From Yoonia rosea (GTDB taxonomy: Bacteria > Pseudomonadota > Alphaproteobacteria > Rhodobacterales > Rhodobacteraceae), in NCBI RefSeq assembly GCF_900156505.1, contig NZ_FTPR01000002.1, positions 372,001 through 436,000 of the forward strand: a stretch of DNA of 64,000 nt, in the 5' to 3' direction. The position numbers and the translations under genes are program-made. Below are positions 8,624-18,290 of this stretch, piece after piece. The notes beneath the pieces are model-generated. The model had not been told where the DNA came from, did not search any database, and was given only the letters and a program-made list of their open reading frames with translations. Numbering within the stretch: the stretch's first letter is position 1; every line of letters starts with the position of its first letter.

Positions 8624-10165
8624 ATGCAAGGAATTAGTAGACGCGGCCTGTTAAAGACAGGTGTAGCAGCAGGTGTGTTGGGCCTGTCAGGAATGCCGCT
8701 GCGTGCGCAAACTCGCGGTGGTAAACTGACCGCCGGTCTTTCAGGTGCAAACACATCTGATAGTTGGGACGGACGTACCCACTCTGACCTCTTCATGATC
8801 GCTTCGGCGCAGGGCGCTGTTTTTGACAGCCTCACAGAAGTTGGCGCTGATGGCTTGCTCAAGGGCGAATTGGCCGAAAGCTGGGAAGCATCTGCTGATG
8901 CAAAGGTCTGGACATTCAACCTGCGTCAGGGCGTGACCTTCCACAACGGCAAATCCTTTGGCGCGGATGACGTGATCGAATCGCTGCAAATGCACGTTGC
9001 TGAAGGCGCGAAATCTGCGGCAGAGCCCATCGTTTCAGCCATCACCGAAATGACCAAGGTCACTGATTATCAGGTCCAGCTGACGCTGGCAGCAGGCAAC
9101 GCTGATCTGCCCTATCTGCTGTCGGATTATCACCTGCTGATGTATCCAGCAGGCCAGATTGAAGAGGCGATTGCGCAGGGTATCGGTACGGGCCTTTATC
9201 AGGTGCAGTCCTTTGATCCCGGTGTGCGCATGGTCGCGACCCGTTATGCGGATCACTATAAAGGCGACAGCGCCGGTTTCTTTGACGAGATTGAATATAT
9301 CGCAATCAATGACAACACAGCACGGACCAACGCGCTGCTGACTGGTCAGGTTGATGCGATCAACCGGATTGATTTTCAGACCGAGGCGCTGTTGCGTGCG
9401 AACCCTGCGCTGCGCATTCAGGAACTGACCGGTAACCAGCACTACATCTTCCCGATGCTGACAAAGGTTGCACCGTTTGATGACGTGAACGTGCGCCGCG
9501 CGCTGAAGTACGGCATCAACCGTCAGGAAATGGTGGACAAGATCCTGCTCGGTCACGGCCAAATCGGTAACGATTCGCCAATCGGTCCTGCAAACCAGTA
9601 CTACAATCCAGATATGGAACAGCTGGCTTACGACCCTGATAAGGCTAAGTTCTACCTCCGGGAAGCTGGTCTCGACAGCATCGACCTTGATCTTTCGGCA
9701 TCCAATGCGGCGTTTGAGGGTGCCGTTGATGCAGCGCTTCTTTACAAGAACTCTGCTGGCGAAGCTGGAATCAATATCAATGTGATTCAGGAACCCGCTG
9801 ACGGCTATTGGTCCAATGTCTGGTTGAAGAAGCCTTGGTGCGCCAGCTACTGGTCTGGCCGCGCGACAGAGGACTGGATGTTCTCGACCGCATATGAGGC
9901 CGGTGCGCCTTGGAATGACAGCCAGTGGGATGAACCCCGCTTCCAGGAACTGCTGTTGTCCGCCCGTGCCGAGCTGGATAGCGACAAGCGCCGCGAGCAG
10001 TACTACGAAATGCAGCAGATCCTGCGTGACGATGGCGGTGTGATCCTGCCAATGTTTGCCAACTATGTGCAGGCGTTGAACAACCGCATCGCGACACCGG
10101 AAACAGTGGGCAACCTCTGGCAGATGGACAACGCCCGCATGGCCGAGCGTTGGTCGCTGGCATAA
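8624..10165 (+). CDS. Periplasmic peptide-binding protein of the SBP_bac_5 family, Tat-exported
   Basis: 513 residues. I prefer ATG 8624, with AGGGAG about ten bases upstream, over an in-frame ATG at 8591, because it places the signal peptide at the N-terminus. That signal reads SRRGLLKTG, a twin-arginine motif, then a hydrophobic stretch and a likely cleavage after LRAQ, so the protein is probably exported folded by Tat. The mature part has the family block VWTFNLRQGVTFHNGKSFGA. It is the solute receptor for the transporter encoded immediately upstream. A terminator follows at 10189-10215. Confidence 0.9.
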   Translation: MQGISRRGLLKTGVAAGVLGLSGMPLRAQTRGGKLTAGLSGANTSDSWDGRTHSDLFMIASAQGAVFDSLTEVGADGLLKGELAESWEASADAKVWTFNLRQGVTFHNGKSFGADDVIESLQMHVAEGAKSAAEPIVSAITEMTKVTDYQVQLTLAAGNADLPYLLSDYHLLMYPAGQIEEAIAQGIGTGLYQVQSFDPGVRMVATRYADHYKGDSAGFFDEIEYIAINDNTARTNALLTGQVDAINRIDFQTEALLRANPALRIQELTGNQHYIFPMLTKVAPFDDVNVRRALKYGINRQEMVDKILLGHGQIGNDSPIGPANQYYNPDMEQLAYDPDKAKFYLREAGLDSIDLDLSASNAAFEGAVDAALLYKNSAGEAGININVIQEPADGYWSNVWLKKPWCASYWSGRATEDWMFSTAYEAGAPWNDSQWDEPRFQELLLSARAELDSDKRREQYYEMQQILRDDGGVILPMFANYVQALNNRIATPETVGNLWQMDNARMAERWSLA

Positions 10166-10188
10166 GCCGTGCTGGCTTGAGAATAGAA

Positions 10189-10215
10189 ACGCCCTGCCGA
10201 AAGGCGGGGCGTTTT
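10189..10215 (+). terminator. Rho-independent terminator of the peptide ABC operon
   Basis: Stem ACGCCCTGCC / GGCGGGGCGT around a GAAA loop, followed by TTTT, 23 bases after the receptor gene stop. Confidence 0.85.
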
Positions 10216-10247
10216 GCGCTTGAAAGGCGGGTAGGTGATGACAGGCC

Positions 10248-10276
10248 TTGCAGTTTGGCCGTTCCTTCCGTATACG
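10248..10276 (+). promoter_or_regulatory. Sigma-70-type promoter upstream of rimP
   Basis: TTGCAG at 10248-10253 and TATACG at 10271-10276, 17 bases apart. Transcription would start near 10283 and run into the short leader or sRNA and the rimP-nusA-infB operon. Read from sequence only. Confidence 0.6.
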
Positions 10277-10282
10277 ATCCTT

Positions 10283-10353
10283 AACAGCGGCGACTTGGCC
10301 TCCACCCCCAAGCCTCCACCGGAATTTTCCACGGGCCGCGCGCCCGTTTTTTT
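10283..10353 (+). ncRNA. Predicted ~70-nt leader RNA or sRNA with two CCTCCACC motifs, ending in a terminator
   Basis: It lies between a promoter-like site and an intrinsic terminator, directly before rimP. The hairpin CTTGG (10294-10298) / CCAAG (10308-10312) shows CCTCCACCC in its loop. The motif CCTCCACC recurs at 10313-10320 in the single-stranded part, and the terminator hairpin closes the RNA. CCUCC is complementary to Shine-Dalgarno sequences, and Rhodobacter CcsR sRNAs present a similar CCUCC-rich motif (known). It may be a free sRNA, an attenuator for the operon, or both. There is no experimental basis in this window. Confidence 0.45.
10331..10353 (+). terminator. Intrinsic terminator/attenuator before rimP
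   Basis: Stem ACGGGC (10331-10336) and GCCCGT (10342-10347) with loop CGCGC, followed by a run of seven T. It lies upstream of rimP and downstream of the putative promoter, so either read-through or a second promoter must supply the operon. Confidence 0.8.
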
Positions 10354-10380
10354 GTGCCGAATGATAAGTCGGAAAGAATG

Positions 10381-10956
10381 ATGAACGATCTGATCGCCAA
10401 AGCGGCCATTGACCGCCGCATCGCTGAAATCATCACCCCAGTTGTCGAGGACATGGGGTTCGAAGTCGTGCGCGTGCGTTTGATGACCGGCAAGGAAAGC
10501 ATCCTGCAGATCATGGTGCAGCGCCCCGATGGCCAGATCGAAGTCGATGAATGTGCCCAGATTTCCACAGCTATCAGTGCAGTGCTGGATGTCGAAGACC
10601 CGATTCTGGATGTTTACACGCTTGAGGTTTCAAGCCCCGGGATCGACCGTCCGCTGACGCGGATGAAGGATTTCGATCAGTGGGAAGGCTTTGAAGCCAA
10701 AGTTGAAACCGATGAACTGATCGATGGCCGCCGCCGTTTCAAAGGGCAATTGGCGGGCACCGAAGGTGACGAGATTCTGATCACGATTGCCGAGGGCACG
10801 ATCGGACTGAAATTTGAATGGCTGTCAGACGCCAAACTGGTTCTGACAGATGAGTTGATCCGCGATGTTTTGCGCGGTCGCAAAGACGCGGGTCAGATCG
10901 ACGAGACCCAATTTGATGAAATCGAAACCATCATTGATGGCGAGGAGAACACTTAA
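10381..10956 (+). CDS. rimP: Ribosome maturation factor RimP
   Basis: 191 residues from ATG 10381, with GGAAAG upstream; a GTG at 10354 and an ATG at 10378 are in frame but fit less well. Conserved RimP parts are [33 protein letters not shown] and the C-terminal SH3-like part with [15 protein letters not shown]. RimP binds the 30S subunit during assembly. It is the first gene of the rimP-nusA-rnpM-infB operon, whose order is conserved across bacteria; nusA starts one base after its stop. Confidence 0.95.
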   Translation: MNDLIAKAAIDRRIAEIITPVVEDMGFEVVRVRLMTGKESILQIMVQRPDGQIEVDECAQISTAISAVLDVEDPILDVYTLEVSSPGIDRPLTRMKDFDQWEGFEAKVETDELIDGRRRFKGQLAGTEGDEILITIAEGTIGLKFEWLSDAKLVLTDELIRDVLRGRKDAGQIDETQFDEIETIIDGEENT

Positions 10957-10957
10957 G

Positions 10958-12565
10958 ATGGCATACACATCCGCCAACCAGTTGGAGTTGTTGCAAACAG
11001 CAGAGGCCGTGGCCCGCGAAAAGAACATCGAGCCCGGGCTTGTTGTGGAAGCGATGGAAGAATCGCTCGCCCGTGCGGCCAAGTCGCGCTATGGCGCGGA
11101 AATGGACATTCGCGTGTCCATCGACCGCAAAACCGGCAAGGCGACCTTCACCCGCGTGCGGACTGTGGTCGAGGATGATGAGCTTGAGAACTATCAGGCT
11201 GAATTCACTGTCGAGCAGGCCAAAGAATACATGGATAACCCTGAAGTCGGCCAGCAGTTCATCGAAGAAGTGCCACCTGTGGAATTGGGCCGCATTGCTG
11301 CACAGTCTGCCAAGCAGGTGATCCTGCAGAAAGTCCGCGAAGCCGAGCGTGACAAGCAATACGAAGAGTTCAAGGATCGCGCCGGCACGATCATCAACGC
11401 GCTGGTCAAGCGTGAAGAGTACGGCAACGTGATCGTTGACGTGGGTTCCGGTGAGGCCGTGCTGCGCCGCAATGAAAAGATCGGCCGCGAGGCATACCGT
11501 CCCAATGACCGTATCCGCTGTTACATCAAGGAAGTGCGCCGCGAACAGCGTGGCCCACAAATCTTCCTGTCGCGCACCGCGCCAGAGTTCATGGCAGAAC
11601 TGTTCAAGATGGAAGTGCCCGAGATTTATGAAGGCATCATCGAGATCAAGGCTGTGGCCCGTGACCCCGGTTCGCGCGCGAAGATCGCTGTCATTTCCTA
11701 TGACGGGTCCATTGACCCTGTCGGTGCCTGCGTTGGTATGCGCGGGTCCCGCGTGCAGGCCGTTGTGAACGAACTGCAGGGCGAAAAGATCGACATCATT
11801 CCATGGAATGAAGATATGCCGACCTTCCTTGTGAACGCGTTGCAGCCTGCCGAGGTATCTAAGGTGGTTCTGGACGAAGAGGCCGGCAAGATTGAAGTTG
11901 TTGTGCCTGAAGAGCAGCTTTCTCTTGCCATCGGTCGCCGCGGCCAGAACGTGCGCCTTGCGTCGCAACTGACCGGTCTGGATATCGACATCATGACCGA
12001 GGAAGAAGAGAGCAAGCGTCGTCAGGCCGAATTCGAGCTGCGCACGAAATTGTTCATGGATACCCTTGATCTGGACGAGTTCTTTGCCCAACTCTTGGTA
12101 TCTGAAGGGTTCACGAACCTTGAAGAGGTCGCCTACGTTGAGCTGGATGAACTGCTGGTGATCGAAGGCGTCGATGACGATACTGCTGCCGAATTGCAGG
12201 CGCGTGCGCGCGACTATCTGGAAGCGGAAGCCAAAAAAGCCATGGAAGCGGCCCGCGCGTTGGGTGTCGAAGACAGCCTTGTCAATTTCGAAGGGCTGAC
12301 ACCTGCCATGCTTGAGGCGCTGGGCAAAGACGGTGTGAAAACACTCGAAGACTTTGCAACCTGTGCTGACTGGGAACTGGCCGGTGGCTGGACGACGGTC
12401 AACGGCGAACGCGTAAAAGACGAGGGCGTGCTAGAGCCGTTCGACATATCGCTGGAAGAAGCGCAAGACATGGTGATGACCGCCCGCGTGATGCTGGGTT
12501 GGGTTGACCCTGATGATCTTGTTTCGGACAGCGAAGAAGAGCTGATCGCGGAGGAGGAGGCCTGA
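10958..12565 (+). CDS. nusA: Transcription termination/antitermination factor NusA
   Basis: 535 residues from ATG 10958, preceded by GAGGAG and beginning MAYTSANQLELL. The frame stays open to 10865 inside rimP, but that part is rimP read in another frame. Order: RNAP-binding N-terminal domain (to about 125), S1 domain, two KH domains (VGMRGSRVQAVVNELQGEKI and LAIGRRGQNVRLASQL), then acidic C-terminal helix-hairpin-helix repeats. NusA binds RNA polymerase and nascent RNA. Because it acts on pausing and termination, it could feed back on the terminator before rimP. Confidence 0.97.
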   Translation: MAYTSANQLELLQTAEAVAREKNIEPGLVVEAMEESLARAAKSRYGAEMDIRVSIDRKTGKATFTRVRTVVEDDELENYQAEFTVEQAKEYMDNPEVGQQFIEEVPPVELGRIAAQSAKQVILQKVREAERDKQYEEFKDRAGTIINALVKREEYGNVIVDVGSGEAVLRRNEKIGREAYRPNDRIRCYIKEVRREQRGPQIFLSRTAPEFMAELFKMEVPEIYEGIIEIKAVARDPGSRAKIAVISYDGSIDPVGACVGMRGSRVQAVVNELQGEKIDIIPWNEDMPTFLVNALQPAEVSKVVLDEEAGKIEVVVPEEQLSLAIGRRGQNVRLASQLTGLDIDIMTEEEESKRRQAEFELRTKLFMDTLDLDEFFAQLLVSEGFTNLEEVAYVELDELLVIEGVDDDTAAELQARARDYLEAEAKKAMEAARALGVEDSLVNFEGLTPAMLEALGKDGVKTLEDFATCADWELAGGWTTVNGERVKDEGVLEPFDISLEEAQDMVMTARVMLGWVDPDDLVSDSEEELIAEEEA

Positions 12566-12590
12566 TCGCAGGCCTTCGAGGGGATCGCAG

Positions 12591-13223
12591 ATGGCGCGTG
12601 GTGGCCATAACAAAGAACGCGATGATGTTGAACGTAAGTGCATCGTCACGGGCGAGGTGCAGCCAAAGGCTGGCTTGATCCGCTTTGTTGTGGGCCCTGA
12701 CAATCAGGTTGTGCCTGATGTTCTGGGCAAACTGCCGGGCCGTGGCATGTACGTGACAGCTGACCGGACAACGCTTGAAGAGGCGAAGAAAGGTCAGTTT
12801 TCACGCTCTGCCAAGCAGGCGGTCACTGTGCCCGACGGACTGGTGGACGAAGTTGAACGCCAACTTGCCCGCCGCACCGTTGATCTGATCGCACTGACCC
12901 GCAAAGCGGGCCGTGCGGTTTGCGGATTTGAAAAGGTAAAGGGTTGGCTCGCCGGTGGTGAGCGGGTCCGTGTTCTGGTTCAGGCCTCTGACGGGTCGGA
13001 ACGGGGCAAAACGAAACTATGGACGCCCGAGGGTGCCCGATACTTTGGCTGCCTGACCTCTCAGGAATTGGGTTTGGCATTTGGGCGGCAAAGTGTGATA
13101 CATGGCGCGCTTGCGACTGGCAGACTCAGCGATCGTGTTGTAGAGGAAGCCACAAAGCTACGCGGATTACGCGAAGGGAACGGGGGCGATACGGCCTCCG
13201 GGAAGGATAAAGAAGCTAAATGA
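12591..13223 (+). CDS. rnpM: RnpM/YlxR RNA-binding protein fused to an L7Ae-like domain
   Basis: 210 residues. The N-terminal half is the YlxR (DUF448) domain: [20 protein letters not shown] and [13 protein letters not shown]. From about residue 97, [20 protein letters not shown] begins an L7Ae/YlxQ-like RNA-binding domain with [16 protein letters not shown]. In Firmicutes these are two genes, ylxR and ylxQ, between nusA and infB; the fusion is normal in Alphaproteobacteria. YlxR of Gram-positives has been renamed RnpM for its effect on RNase P; the role here is inferred. Its stop overlaps the infB start (ATGA). Confidence 0.9.
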   Translation: MARGGHNKERDDVERKCIVTGEVQPKAGLIRFVVGPDNQVVPDVLGKLPGRGMYVTADRTTLEEAKKGQFSRSAKQAVTVPDGLVDEVERQLARRTVDLIALTRKAGRAVCGFEKVKGWLAGGERVRVLVQASDGSERGKTKLWTPEGARYFGCLTSQELGLAFGRQSVIHGALATGRLSDRVVEEATKLRGLREGNGGDTASGKDKEAK

Positions 13224-15703
13224 GCGATAACGACGGTAAAAAGACACTCGGCCTTGGTGGTTCACGTCCCAGCAACGTGAAGCAAAGTTTTAGCCATGGG
13301 CGGACCAAAAACGTCGTGGTGGAAACCAAACGCAAACGCGTTGTGGTGCCGAAGCCCGGTGCAGCCAAGCCTACCACAACCGGTGGCCCTGTTGGTGGTG
13401 ATCCAAAGAAGCGCCCCGCAGGCATTTCTGATGTTGAACTTGAGCGCCGGATGAACGCGCTGAAGATGGCGAAAGCCCGCGAGGCCGAAGAGGCCGCCGC
13501 GCGCGAAGCCGACGAAAAGGAACGCGCTGCCGAGCGTGAAGCGCGCCGCGCCGAGATGGAAGCCAAAGAGGCCGAGGATCGCGAACGCGAAGAGCGCGCG
13601 AGAGCAAAAGCCGAGGAAGAAGAGCGCAAGGCCGCTGCCGCTGCGAAAGCCAAGGCGATCGCAGATGCGCCGCCTGCAGCCGCCGCTGTTCCCGGCGAAA
13701 CCGAGATTTCCCGCCCCTCTGCCGCGCCGCGTAAATCGGATCGTGGAAACGATGCGCGTGATAAAGAAACCAAGCCGAAACCAAACCGTGGTGGTGAAGA
13801 CAACCGCCGTTCCGGCAAGCTGACGCTGAATGATGCGATGGCCGGCCGCGAAGGTGGGCGTCAGCGCTCAATGGCTGCGATGAAGCGCAAGCAGGACCGC
13901 GCCCGTGCGAAAGCGATGGGTGGATCTGTCGAGCGTGAAAAGGTCTTCCGCGAAGTGGCGCTGCCCGAGGCGATCACGGTGTCGGAACTGGCCAACCGGA
14001 TGACCGAGCGTGTTGCCGACGTTGTGAAAGCGCTGATGACCAACGGTATCATGGCGACGCAGAACCAGACGATTGACGCGGATACCGCCGAATTGATTAT
14101 CGAAGAATTCGGCCACACAGTTGTGCGCGTGTCCGACGCGGATGTCGAAGATGTCATTCAGGCCGTGGAAGATAAGCCCGAAGACCTTAAACCGCGTCCG
14201 CCGATCATTACGATCATGGGCCACGTTGACCACGGCAAGACGTCGCTGCTTGATGCGATCCGCAATGCAAAGGTTGTGGCCGGCGAAGCAGGCGGGATCA
14301 CACAGCACATCGGTGCCTATCAGGTCACGACCGAAAGTGGTGCAGTGCTGTCGTTCCTTGACACACCCGGCCACGCCGCCTTTACCTCGATGCGCTCTCG
14401 CGGCGCACAGGTGACGGATATCGTTGTGCTTGTAGTGGCGGCCGATGATGCTGTCATGCCGCAAACGGTTGAGGCGATTAACCACGCGAAAGCGGCGAAA
14501 GTGCCGATGATCGTGGCGATCAACAAAATCGACAAGCCCGAGGCAAACCCTGACAAAGTGCGGACGGATCTGTTGCAGCATGAAGTGATCGTCGAAAAGA
14601 TGTCCGGCGATGTGCAGGACGTTGAAGTGTCGGCCATCACAGGCAAAGGTCTTGATGATCTGCTCGAAGCGATTGCCCTGCAGGCAGAGATTCTTGAACT
14701 TAAAGCCAACCCTGATCGCGCTGCCGAAGGTGCCGTGATCGAGGCGCAGCTTGATGTGGGCCGCGGCCCTGTTGCAACCGTTCTTGTGCAGAACGGGACA
14801 TTGCGCCAAGGCGATATCTTTGTTGTGGGCGAGCAGTACGGCAAGGTCCGTGCGCTGATCAACGACAAAGGCGAACGCGTGAAAGAAGCAGGCCCTGCCG
14901 TACCGGTCGAGGTGCTCGGCCTGAACGGTACGCCAGAAGCAGGCGACGTGTTGAACGTTGTTGATACCGATGCCCAGGCACGTGAAATCGCCGAGTATCG
15001 TGAAAAGGCTGCGAAAGAGAAACGCGCTGCTGCCGGTGCTGCGACAACGCTTGAACAGCTGATGGCGAACGCCAAGGCCGATGAAAACGTCAGCGAACTG
15101 CCGATTGTGGTAAAAGCAGACGTGCAAGGCTCGGCCGAAGCGATTGTGCAAGCGATGGAAAAGATCGGCAACGATGAGGTCCGCGTGCGCGTCCTGCACT
15201 CTGGTGTTGGTGCGATTACTGAAACCGATATCGGTTTGGCTGAAGCATCCGGTGCGCCTGTCTTTGGCTTTAACGTCCGTGCGAATGCGACCGCACGGAA
15301 CACAGCCAACCAAAAAGGTGTCGAGATCCGCTACTATTCGGTCATCTACGATCTTGTGGATGATGTGAAAGCGGCGGCCTCTGGTCTGTTGTCTGCGGAA
15401 ATTCGCGAAAAGTTCATCGGCTATGCCAACATCAAAGAGGTCTTCAAGGTCTCGAATGTGGGTAAGGTTGCCGGTTGTCTTGTGACAGAAGGTGTCGCGC
15501 GTCGTTCTGCGGGCGTCCGTCTGCTGCGCGACAACGTGGTTATTCACGAAGGCACGCTGAAGACGCTCAAGCGCTTCAAGGACGAGGTTGCCGAGGTGCA
15601 ATCCGGTCAGGAATGCGGCATGGCGTTCGAGAACTATGATGATATCCGCCCGAATGACGTGATCGAGATTTTCGAGCGCGAAGAGGTCGAACGGAACCTG
15701 TAA
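13220..15703 (+). CDS. infB: Translation initiation factor IF-2
   Basis: 827 residues. A long, low-complexity N-terminal region rich in Ala, Glu, Lys and Arg (about 75-200, helical or coiled) precedes an IF2 N-domain and the GTPase domain with G1 GHVDHGKTS (about residue 333), G3 DTPGHAAF and G4 NKID. Beta-barrel and C-terminal fMet-tRNA-binding domains follow. IF-2 brings initiator tRNA to the 30S subunit and promotes subunit joining. It is the last gene of the operon, followed by a strong terminator at 15724. Confidence 0.98.
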   Translation: MSDNDGKKTLGLGGSRPSNVKQSFSHGRTKNVVVETKRKRVVVPKPGAAKPTTTGGPVGGDPKKRPAGISDVELERRMNALKMAKAREAEEAAAREADEKERAAEREARRAEMEAKEAEDREREERARAKAEEEERKAAAAAKAKAIADAPPAAAAVPGETEISRPSAAPRKSDRGNDARDKETKPKPNRGGEDNRRSGKLTLNDAMAGREGGRQRSMAAMKRKQDRARAKAMGGSVEREKVFREVALPEAITVSELANRMTERVADVVKALMTNGIMATQNQTIDADTAELIIEEFGHTVVRVSDADVEDVIQAVEDKPEDLKPRPPIITIMGHVDHGKTSLLDAIRNAKVVAGEAGGITQHIGAYQVTTESGAVLSFLDTPGHAAFTSMRSRGAQVTDIVVLVVAADDAVMPQTVEAINHAKAAKVPMIVAINKIDKPEANPDKVRTDLLQHEVIVEKMSGDVQDVEVSAITGKGLDDLLEAIALQAEILELKANPDRAAEGAVIEAQLDVGRGPVATVLVQNGTLRQGDIFVVGEQYGKVRALINDKGERVKEAGPAVPVEVLGLNGTPEAGDVLNVVDTDAQAREIAEYREKAAKEKRAAAGAATTLEQLMANAKADENVSELPIVVKADVQGSAEAIVQAMEKIGNDEVRVRVLHSGVGAITETDIGLAEASGAPVFGFNVRANATARNTANQKGVEIRYYSVIYDLVDDVKAAASGLLSAEIREKFIGYANIKEVFKVSNVGKVAGCLVTEGVARRSAGVRLLRDNVVIHEGTLKTLKRFKDEVAEVQSGQECGMAFENYDDIRPNDVIEIFEREEVERNL

Positions 15704-15723
15704 CAGCGGGTTTCAGGAATAGA

Positions 15724-15753
15724 AAAGGGCGGTCCCAAGGGCCGCCCTTTTTC
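15724..15753 (+). terminator. Intrinsic terminator after infB
   Basis: Stem AAGGGCGG(T)CCC with GGGCCGCCCTT around a very short loop, followed by TTTTT. It lies between convergent infB and mutT and may serve both strands, since an A-run precedes it. Confidence 0.85.
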
Positions 15754-15765
15754 GTTTCGGTAGTG

Positions 15766-16164
15766 CTAAAGCCAATCCCGCAAGATCGGGATCAGGGGTA
15801 TATCAGCCGCAGGCATCGGGTAATCCCGCAGCTGGTTTGCCCGCACCCATTTGAGTGCCTGCCCCTCGCGCGATTGCGGCGTGCCCTCCCATTTCCGGCA
15901 GGCGAACAGCGGCATCAGCAGGTGGAAATTCTCGTAAGTATGACTGGCAAAGGTCAGCGGTGCGAGGCAGGACGCCCAAGTGTCGATGCCCAGTTCCTCT
16001 TGCAGTTCACGGATCAGCGCGGCCTCTGGTGTTTCACCCTCTTCCACCTTGCCGCCCGGGAATTCCCACAGGCCCGCCATAGATTTCCCCTCGGGGCGTT
16101 GTGCCAAAAGGATGCGGCCGTCGCCATCAATCAGGGCGACTGCGGACACCAGAACAGTCTTCAT
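15766..16164 (-). CDS. mutT: MutT-type Nudix hydrolase (8-oxo-dGTP diphosphatase)
   Basis: 132 residues. A full Nudix box spans residues 38-60 (G38, E44, R52-E53, E56-E57, G59), and QRPEGKSMAGLWEFPGGK before it is typical of MutT. It hydrolyses oxidised dGTP to keep it out of DNA. Start ATG 16164 overlaps the stop of argJ by four bases, so it is translated with argJ as the last gene of a minus-strand set surA-like, argJ, mutT. Confidence 0.9.
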   Translation of the reverse strand: MKTVLVSAVALIDGDGRILLAQRPEGKSMAGLWEFPGGKVEEGETPEAALIRELQEELGIDTWASCLAPLTFASHTYENFHLLMPLFACRKWEGTPQSREGQALKWVRANQLRDYPMPAADIPLIPILRDWL

Positions 16165-17375
16165 GAGCGATAATCGGCGTTGATTGTGATGTAGCCGTGG
16201 GTCAGATCGCAGGTCCAGACGGTACTTTCGCCACTGCCGATCCCCAGATCAACGCCGATCTCAAGCTCGGCGTTTTTCATATAGGCGCTGGTGGCCTCTT
16301 CCGAATAATCCGGCGCGCGCCAGCCGTTTTCGGCGACGGTGATGTCCCCAAACCGAATGCTGAGCGTGTCGCGGTCTGCTGCGGCGCCTGACTTGCCAAC
16401 AGCCATCACTATCCGCCCCCAGTTGGCGTCTTCGCCTGCGATCGCGGTTTTCACCAAAGGTGAATTGGCGATCGAGAGCGCCACTTTATGGGCGTCGGTA
16501 TCAGTCTTTGCGCCGGTCACTTTGACGGTCACAAATTTGGTCGCCCCTTCGCCGTCACGCACGACCTGATGCGCGAGGTCCTGCATGACGTCGTGCAAGG
16601 CCGCTGCGAAATCGGCGTTTCCTGTCACATCCACACCTGATGCGCCAGTTGCGGCCATCAAAAGTGAATCCGAGGTCGATGTGTCGCTATCGACGGTGAT
16701 GCAGTTAAAGGTTTTCGCGTTGGTTTCAGAAACAAGCGTTTGCAAATCCGCCTGCCCAAACTGTGCATCGGTAAAGATATAAACCAGCATCGTCGCCATA
16801 TCAGGCGCGATCATGCCAGAGCCTTTGGCGATGCCTGCGATCTTCACGTCCTTGCCGTTCACCGTGATCGTGGCTGCGGCGCCCTTTGCAAATGTATCGG
16901 TGGTCATGATCGCGCGGGCAGCGTTCTCGATCTCATCCGCACTTTGGTTTGCGTGCAATTCCGCGATCTTGGCAATGATCCGGTCATGTGGCAGCGGCTC
17001 ACCGATCACACCGGTAGATGCCGTGAAAATCCGGTCTATCGGCGCGCCGGTCTGGGCTGCCACGGCTTCACACACCGCCTCAACCGATGCGCTGCCTCGG
17101 CTGCCAGTAAAGGCGTTCGAATTGCCTGAATTTACCAGAAATGCGGCGATGCTGCTGGGGTCACTGCCCAGTTTCGCCTGACAATCCAGCACAGGTGCCG
17201 AGCGGGTCGCCGAGCGCGTAAAAACCCCGGCCACCGCAGTGCCAGGCGCGACAATCGCCAGCATTACATCGGTACGGTTCTTGTATTTGACGCCTGCCGA
17301 GGCCGCCGCAAAGGTGACCCCGTCAATTTTGGGCAGTTCCGGAAAAGTTGCGGGGGCAAGGGGCGAGACAGGCAT
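16161..17375 (-). CDS. argJ: Bifunctional glutamate N-acetyltransferase / ornithine acetyltransferase
   Basis: 404 residues. ArgJ is made as one chain and cuts itself before a conserved Thr; here the site is PDMAT with T195 as the new N-terminal nucleophile, within KGSGMIAPDMATML. The N-terminal VNSGNSNAFTG and the C-terminal end with ITINADYRS fit the family. It recycles the acetyl group between N-acetylornithine and glutamate in arginine synthesis. Usual neighbours in this group are the parvulin upstream and mutT downstream, both present. Confidence 0.96.
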   Translation of the reverse strand: MPVSPLAPATFPELPKIDGVTFAAASAGVKYKNRTDVMLAIVAPGTAVAGVFTRSATRSAPVLDCQAKLGSDPSSIAAFLVNSGNSNAFTGSRGSASVEAVCEAVAAQTGAPIDRIFTASTGVIGEPLPHDRIIAKIAELHANQSADEIENAARAIMTTDTFAKGAAATITVNGKDVKIAGIAKGSGMIAPDMATMLVYIFTDAQFGQADLQTLVSETNAKTFNCITVDSDTSTSDSLLMAATGASGVDVTGNADFAAALHDVMQDLAHQVVRDGEGATKFVTVKVTGAKTDTDAHKVALSIANSPLVKTAIAGEDANWGRIVMAVGKSGAAADRDTLSIRFGDITVAENGWRAPDYSEEATSAYMKNAELEIGVDLGIGSGESTVWTCDLTHGYITINADYRS

Positions 17376-17381
17376 ATCAGA

Positions 17382-18224
17382 TCAATCCAGCAGGTTGGTT
17401 GCATCAATCAGGCTGGGATCAAACTGCCCCGGCTCTGGCTTTGTAATTGTTTCTTCGGCCGCCAATGCGTCCAGACGGACAGTGATTGCCGCCTCTTGGA
17501 GTTCGGCAGTCAGTTCGCGGCGGACCTCATCGAGTGTCGGGCCAGCCTGAATCCGTTTGTCGAGCAGTGTTGCGACATGCCAGCCGAACTGGGTTTCGAA
17601 CGGCTCGGTCACGCCACCCACCTCAAGCGCTGTCACGGCGTTTTCGAATTCAGGCACCATCGCGCCAGCGCCGAACCACCCCAGATTGCCGCCATTCGGG
17701 CCCGTTGGTCCCGTGGATACATCACGCGCTACATCAGCAAAGGCAGCACCTTCATCGATGCGGGTTTTGGCTGCGGCTGCTTCTTCTTGTGTTTCGACAA
17801 GCAGGTGTGCGGCGTTGAATTCCTCGATCTCTTCGGCATTTGCATACCGCGCCTCATAGGCAGCCTGTAGATCAGCTTCGGTTACCGCGTTTTCGGCAAT
17901 CTCTGTAATCTCTTCAGCCGCGAGCAAAGAGCGGCGTTCGTTCAGCAGCGTAAAGTTCGTGCGCGCCGAAGGCTCGCCTGCCGCATCTGCCAAAAGCTGT
18001 TGCTGGATCAATTGTTCGACAAGACCATCAAAAAGCACCTCGGCAGGGAGTTGCGCATACTGCGGCGGCAGCAGGGTGCGGGCGATGATAATCTCACCCA
18101 TGGTGATCTCTGTCTCGCCAACGGTGGCAACAACTGTGTCAGCTGTTACGTCTTGGGCGAAGGCCCCGGTGGACAAAGTGGCGGCCACTGCAGTTGCACC
18201 CAAAAATGTAACATGTTTCAGCAT
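17382..18224 (-). CDS. Periplasmic peptidyl-prolyl isomerase, parvulin (PpiC/SurA) type
   Basis: 280 residues starting with a Sec signal peptide (MLKHVTFLGATAVAATLSTG, cleavage likely after AFAQ). A helical N-terminal chaperone-like part is followed by a rotamase domain from about residue 135: AAHLLVETQEEA, STGPTGPNGGNLGWFGAG, and VTEPFETQFGWHV. It is predicted to assist folding of exported proteins. RBS AAGGGA lies eight bases before ATG 18224. A 7-bp hairpin sits in its leader. argJ follows six bases after the stop. Confidence 0.9.
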   Translation of the reverse strand: MLKHVTFLGATAVAATLSTGAFAQDVTADTVVATVGETEITMGEIIIARTLLPPQYAQLPAEVLFDGLVEQLIQQQLLADAAGEPSARTNFTLLNERRSLLAAEEITEIAENAVTEADLQAAYEARYANAEEIEEFNAAHLLVETQEEAAAAKTRIDEGAAFADVARDVSTGPTGPNGGNLGWFGAGAMVPEFENAVTALEVGGVTEPFETQFGWHVATLLDKRIQAGPTLDEVRRELTAELQEAAITVRLDALAAEETITKPEPGQFDPSLIDATNLLD

Positions 18225-18242
18225 TATACGTTCCCTTGATAG

Positions 18243-18260
18243 GCCGCGGCTTCCCGCGGC
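18243..18260 (-). promoter_or_regulatory. 7-bp hairpin in the leader of the parvulin gene
   Basis: GCCGCGG (18243-18249) and CCGCGGC (18254-18260) form a perfect stem with a four-base loop, about 20 bases upstream of the parvulin start codon. No T-run follows, so it is more likely a leader structure than a terminator. Confidence 0.4.
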
Positions 18261-18261
18261 G

Positions 18262-18290
18262 TTGACACTGTACTGGCGGCCCCTTACATC
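18262..18290 (+). promoter_or_regulatory. Candidate secA promoter
   Basis: A consensus -35 TTGACA at 18262-18267 is followed, 17 bases later, by TACATC at 18285-18290, a weak -10. It points towards secA, leaving a leader of about 125 bases. The leader has CCTCCTC near 18370, which could pair with the secA GGAG; no secM-like ORF is seen. Confidence 0.45.

Noticed and set aside
10931..12091. 386-codon open frame antisense to nusA
   Set aside because: It mirrors a strongly conserved gene on the plus strand; its residue make-up (His, Leu and Asn rich) follows from reading nusA backwards and no RBS or homology is seen.
13868..15601. 577-codon open frame antisense to infB
   Set aside because: It is a backwards reading of the IF-2 GTPase region with the His/Arg-rich composition typical of antisense frames; no family features.
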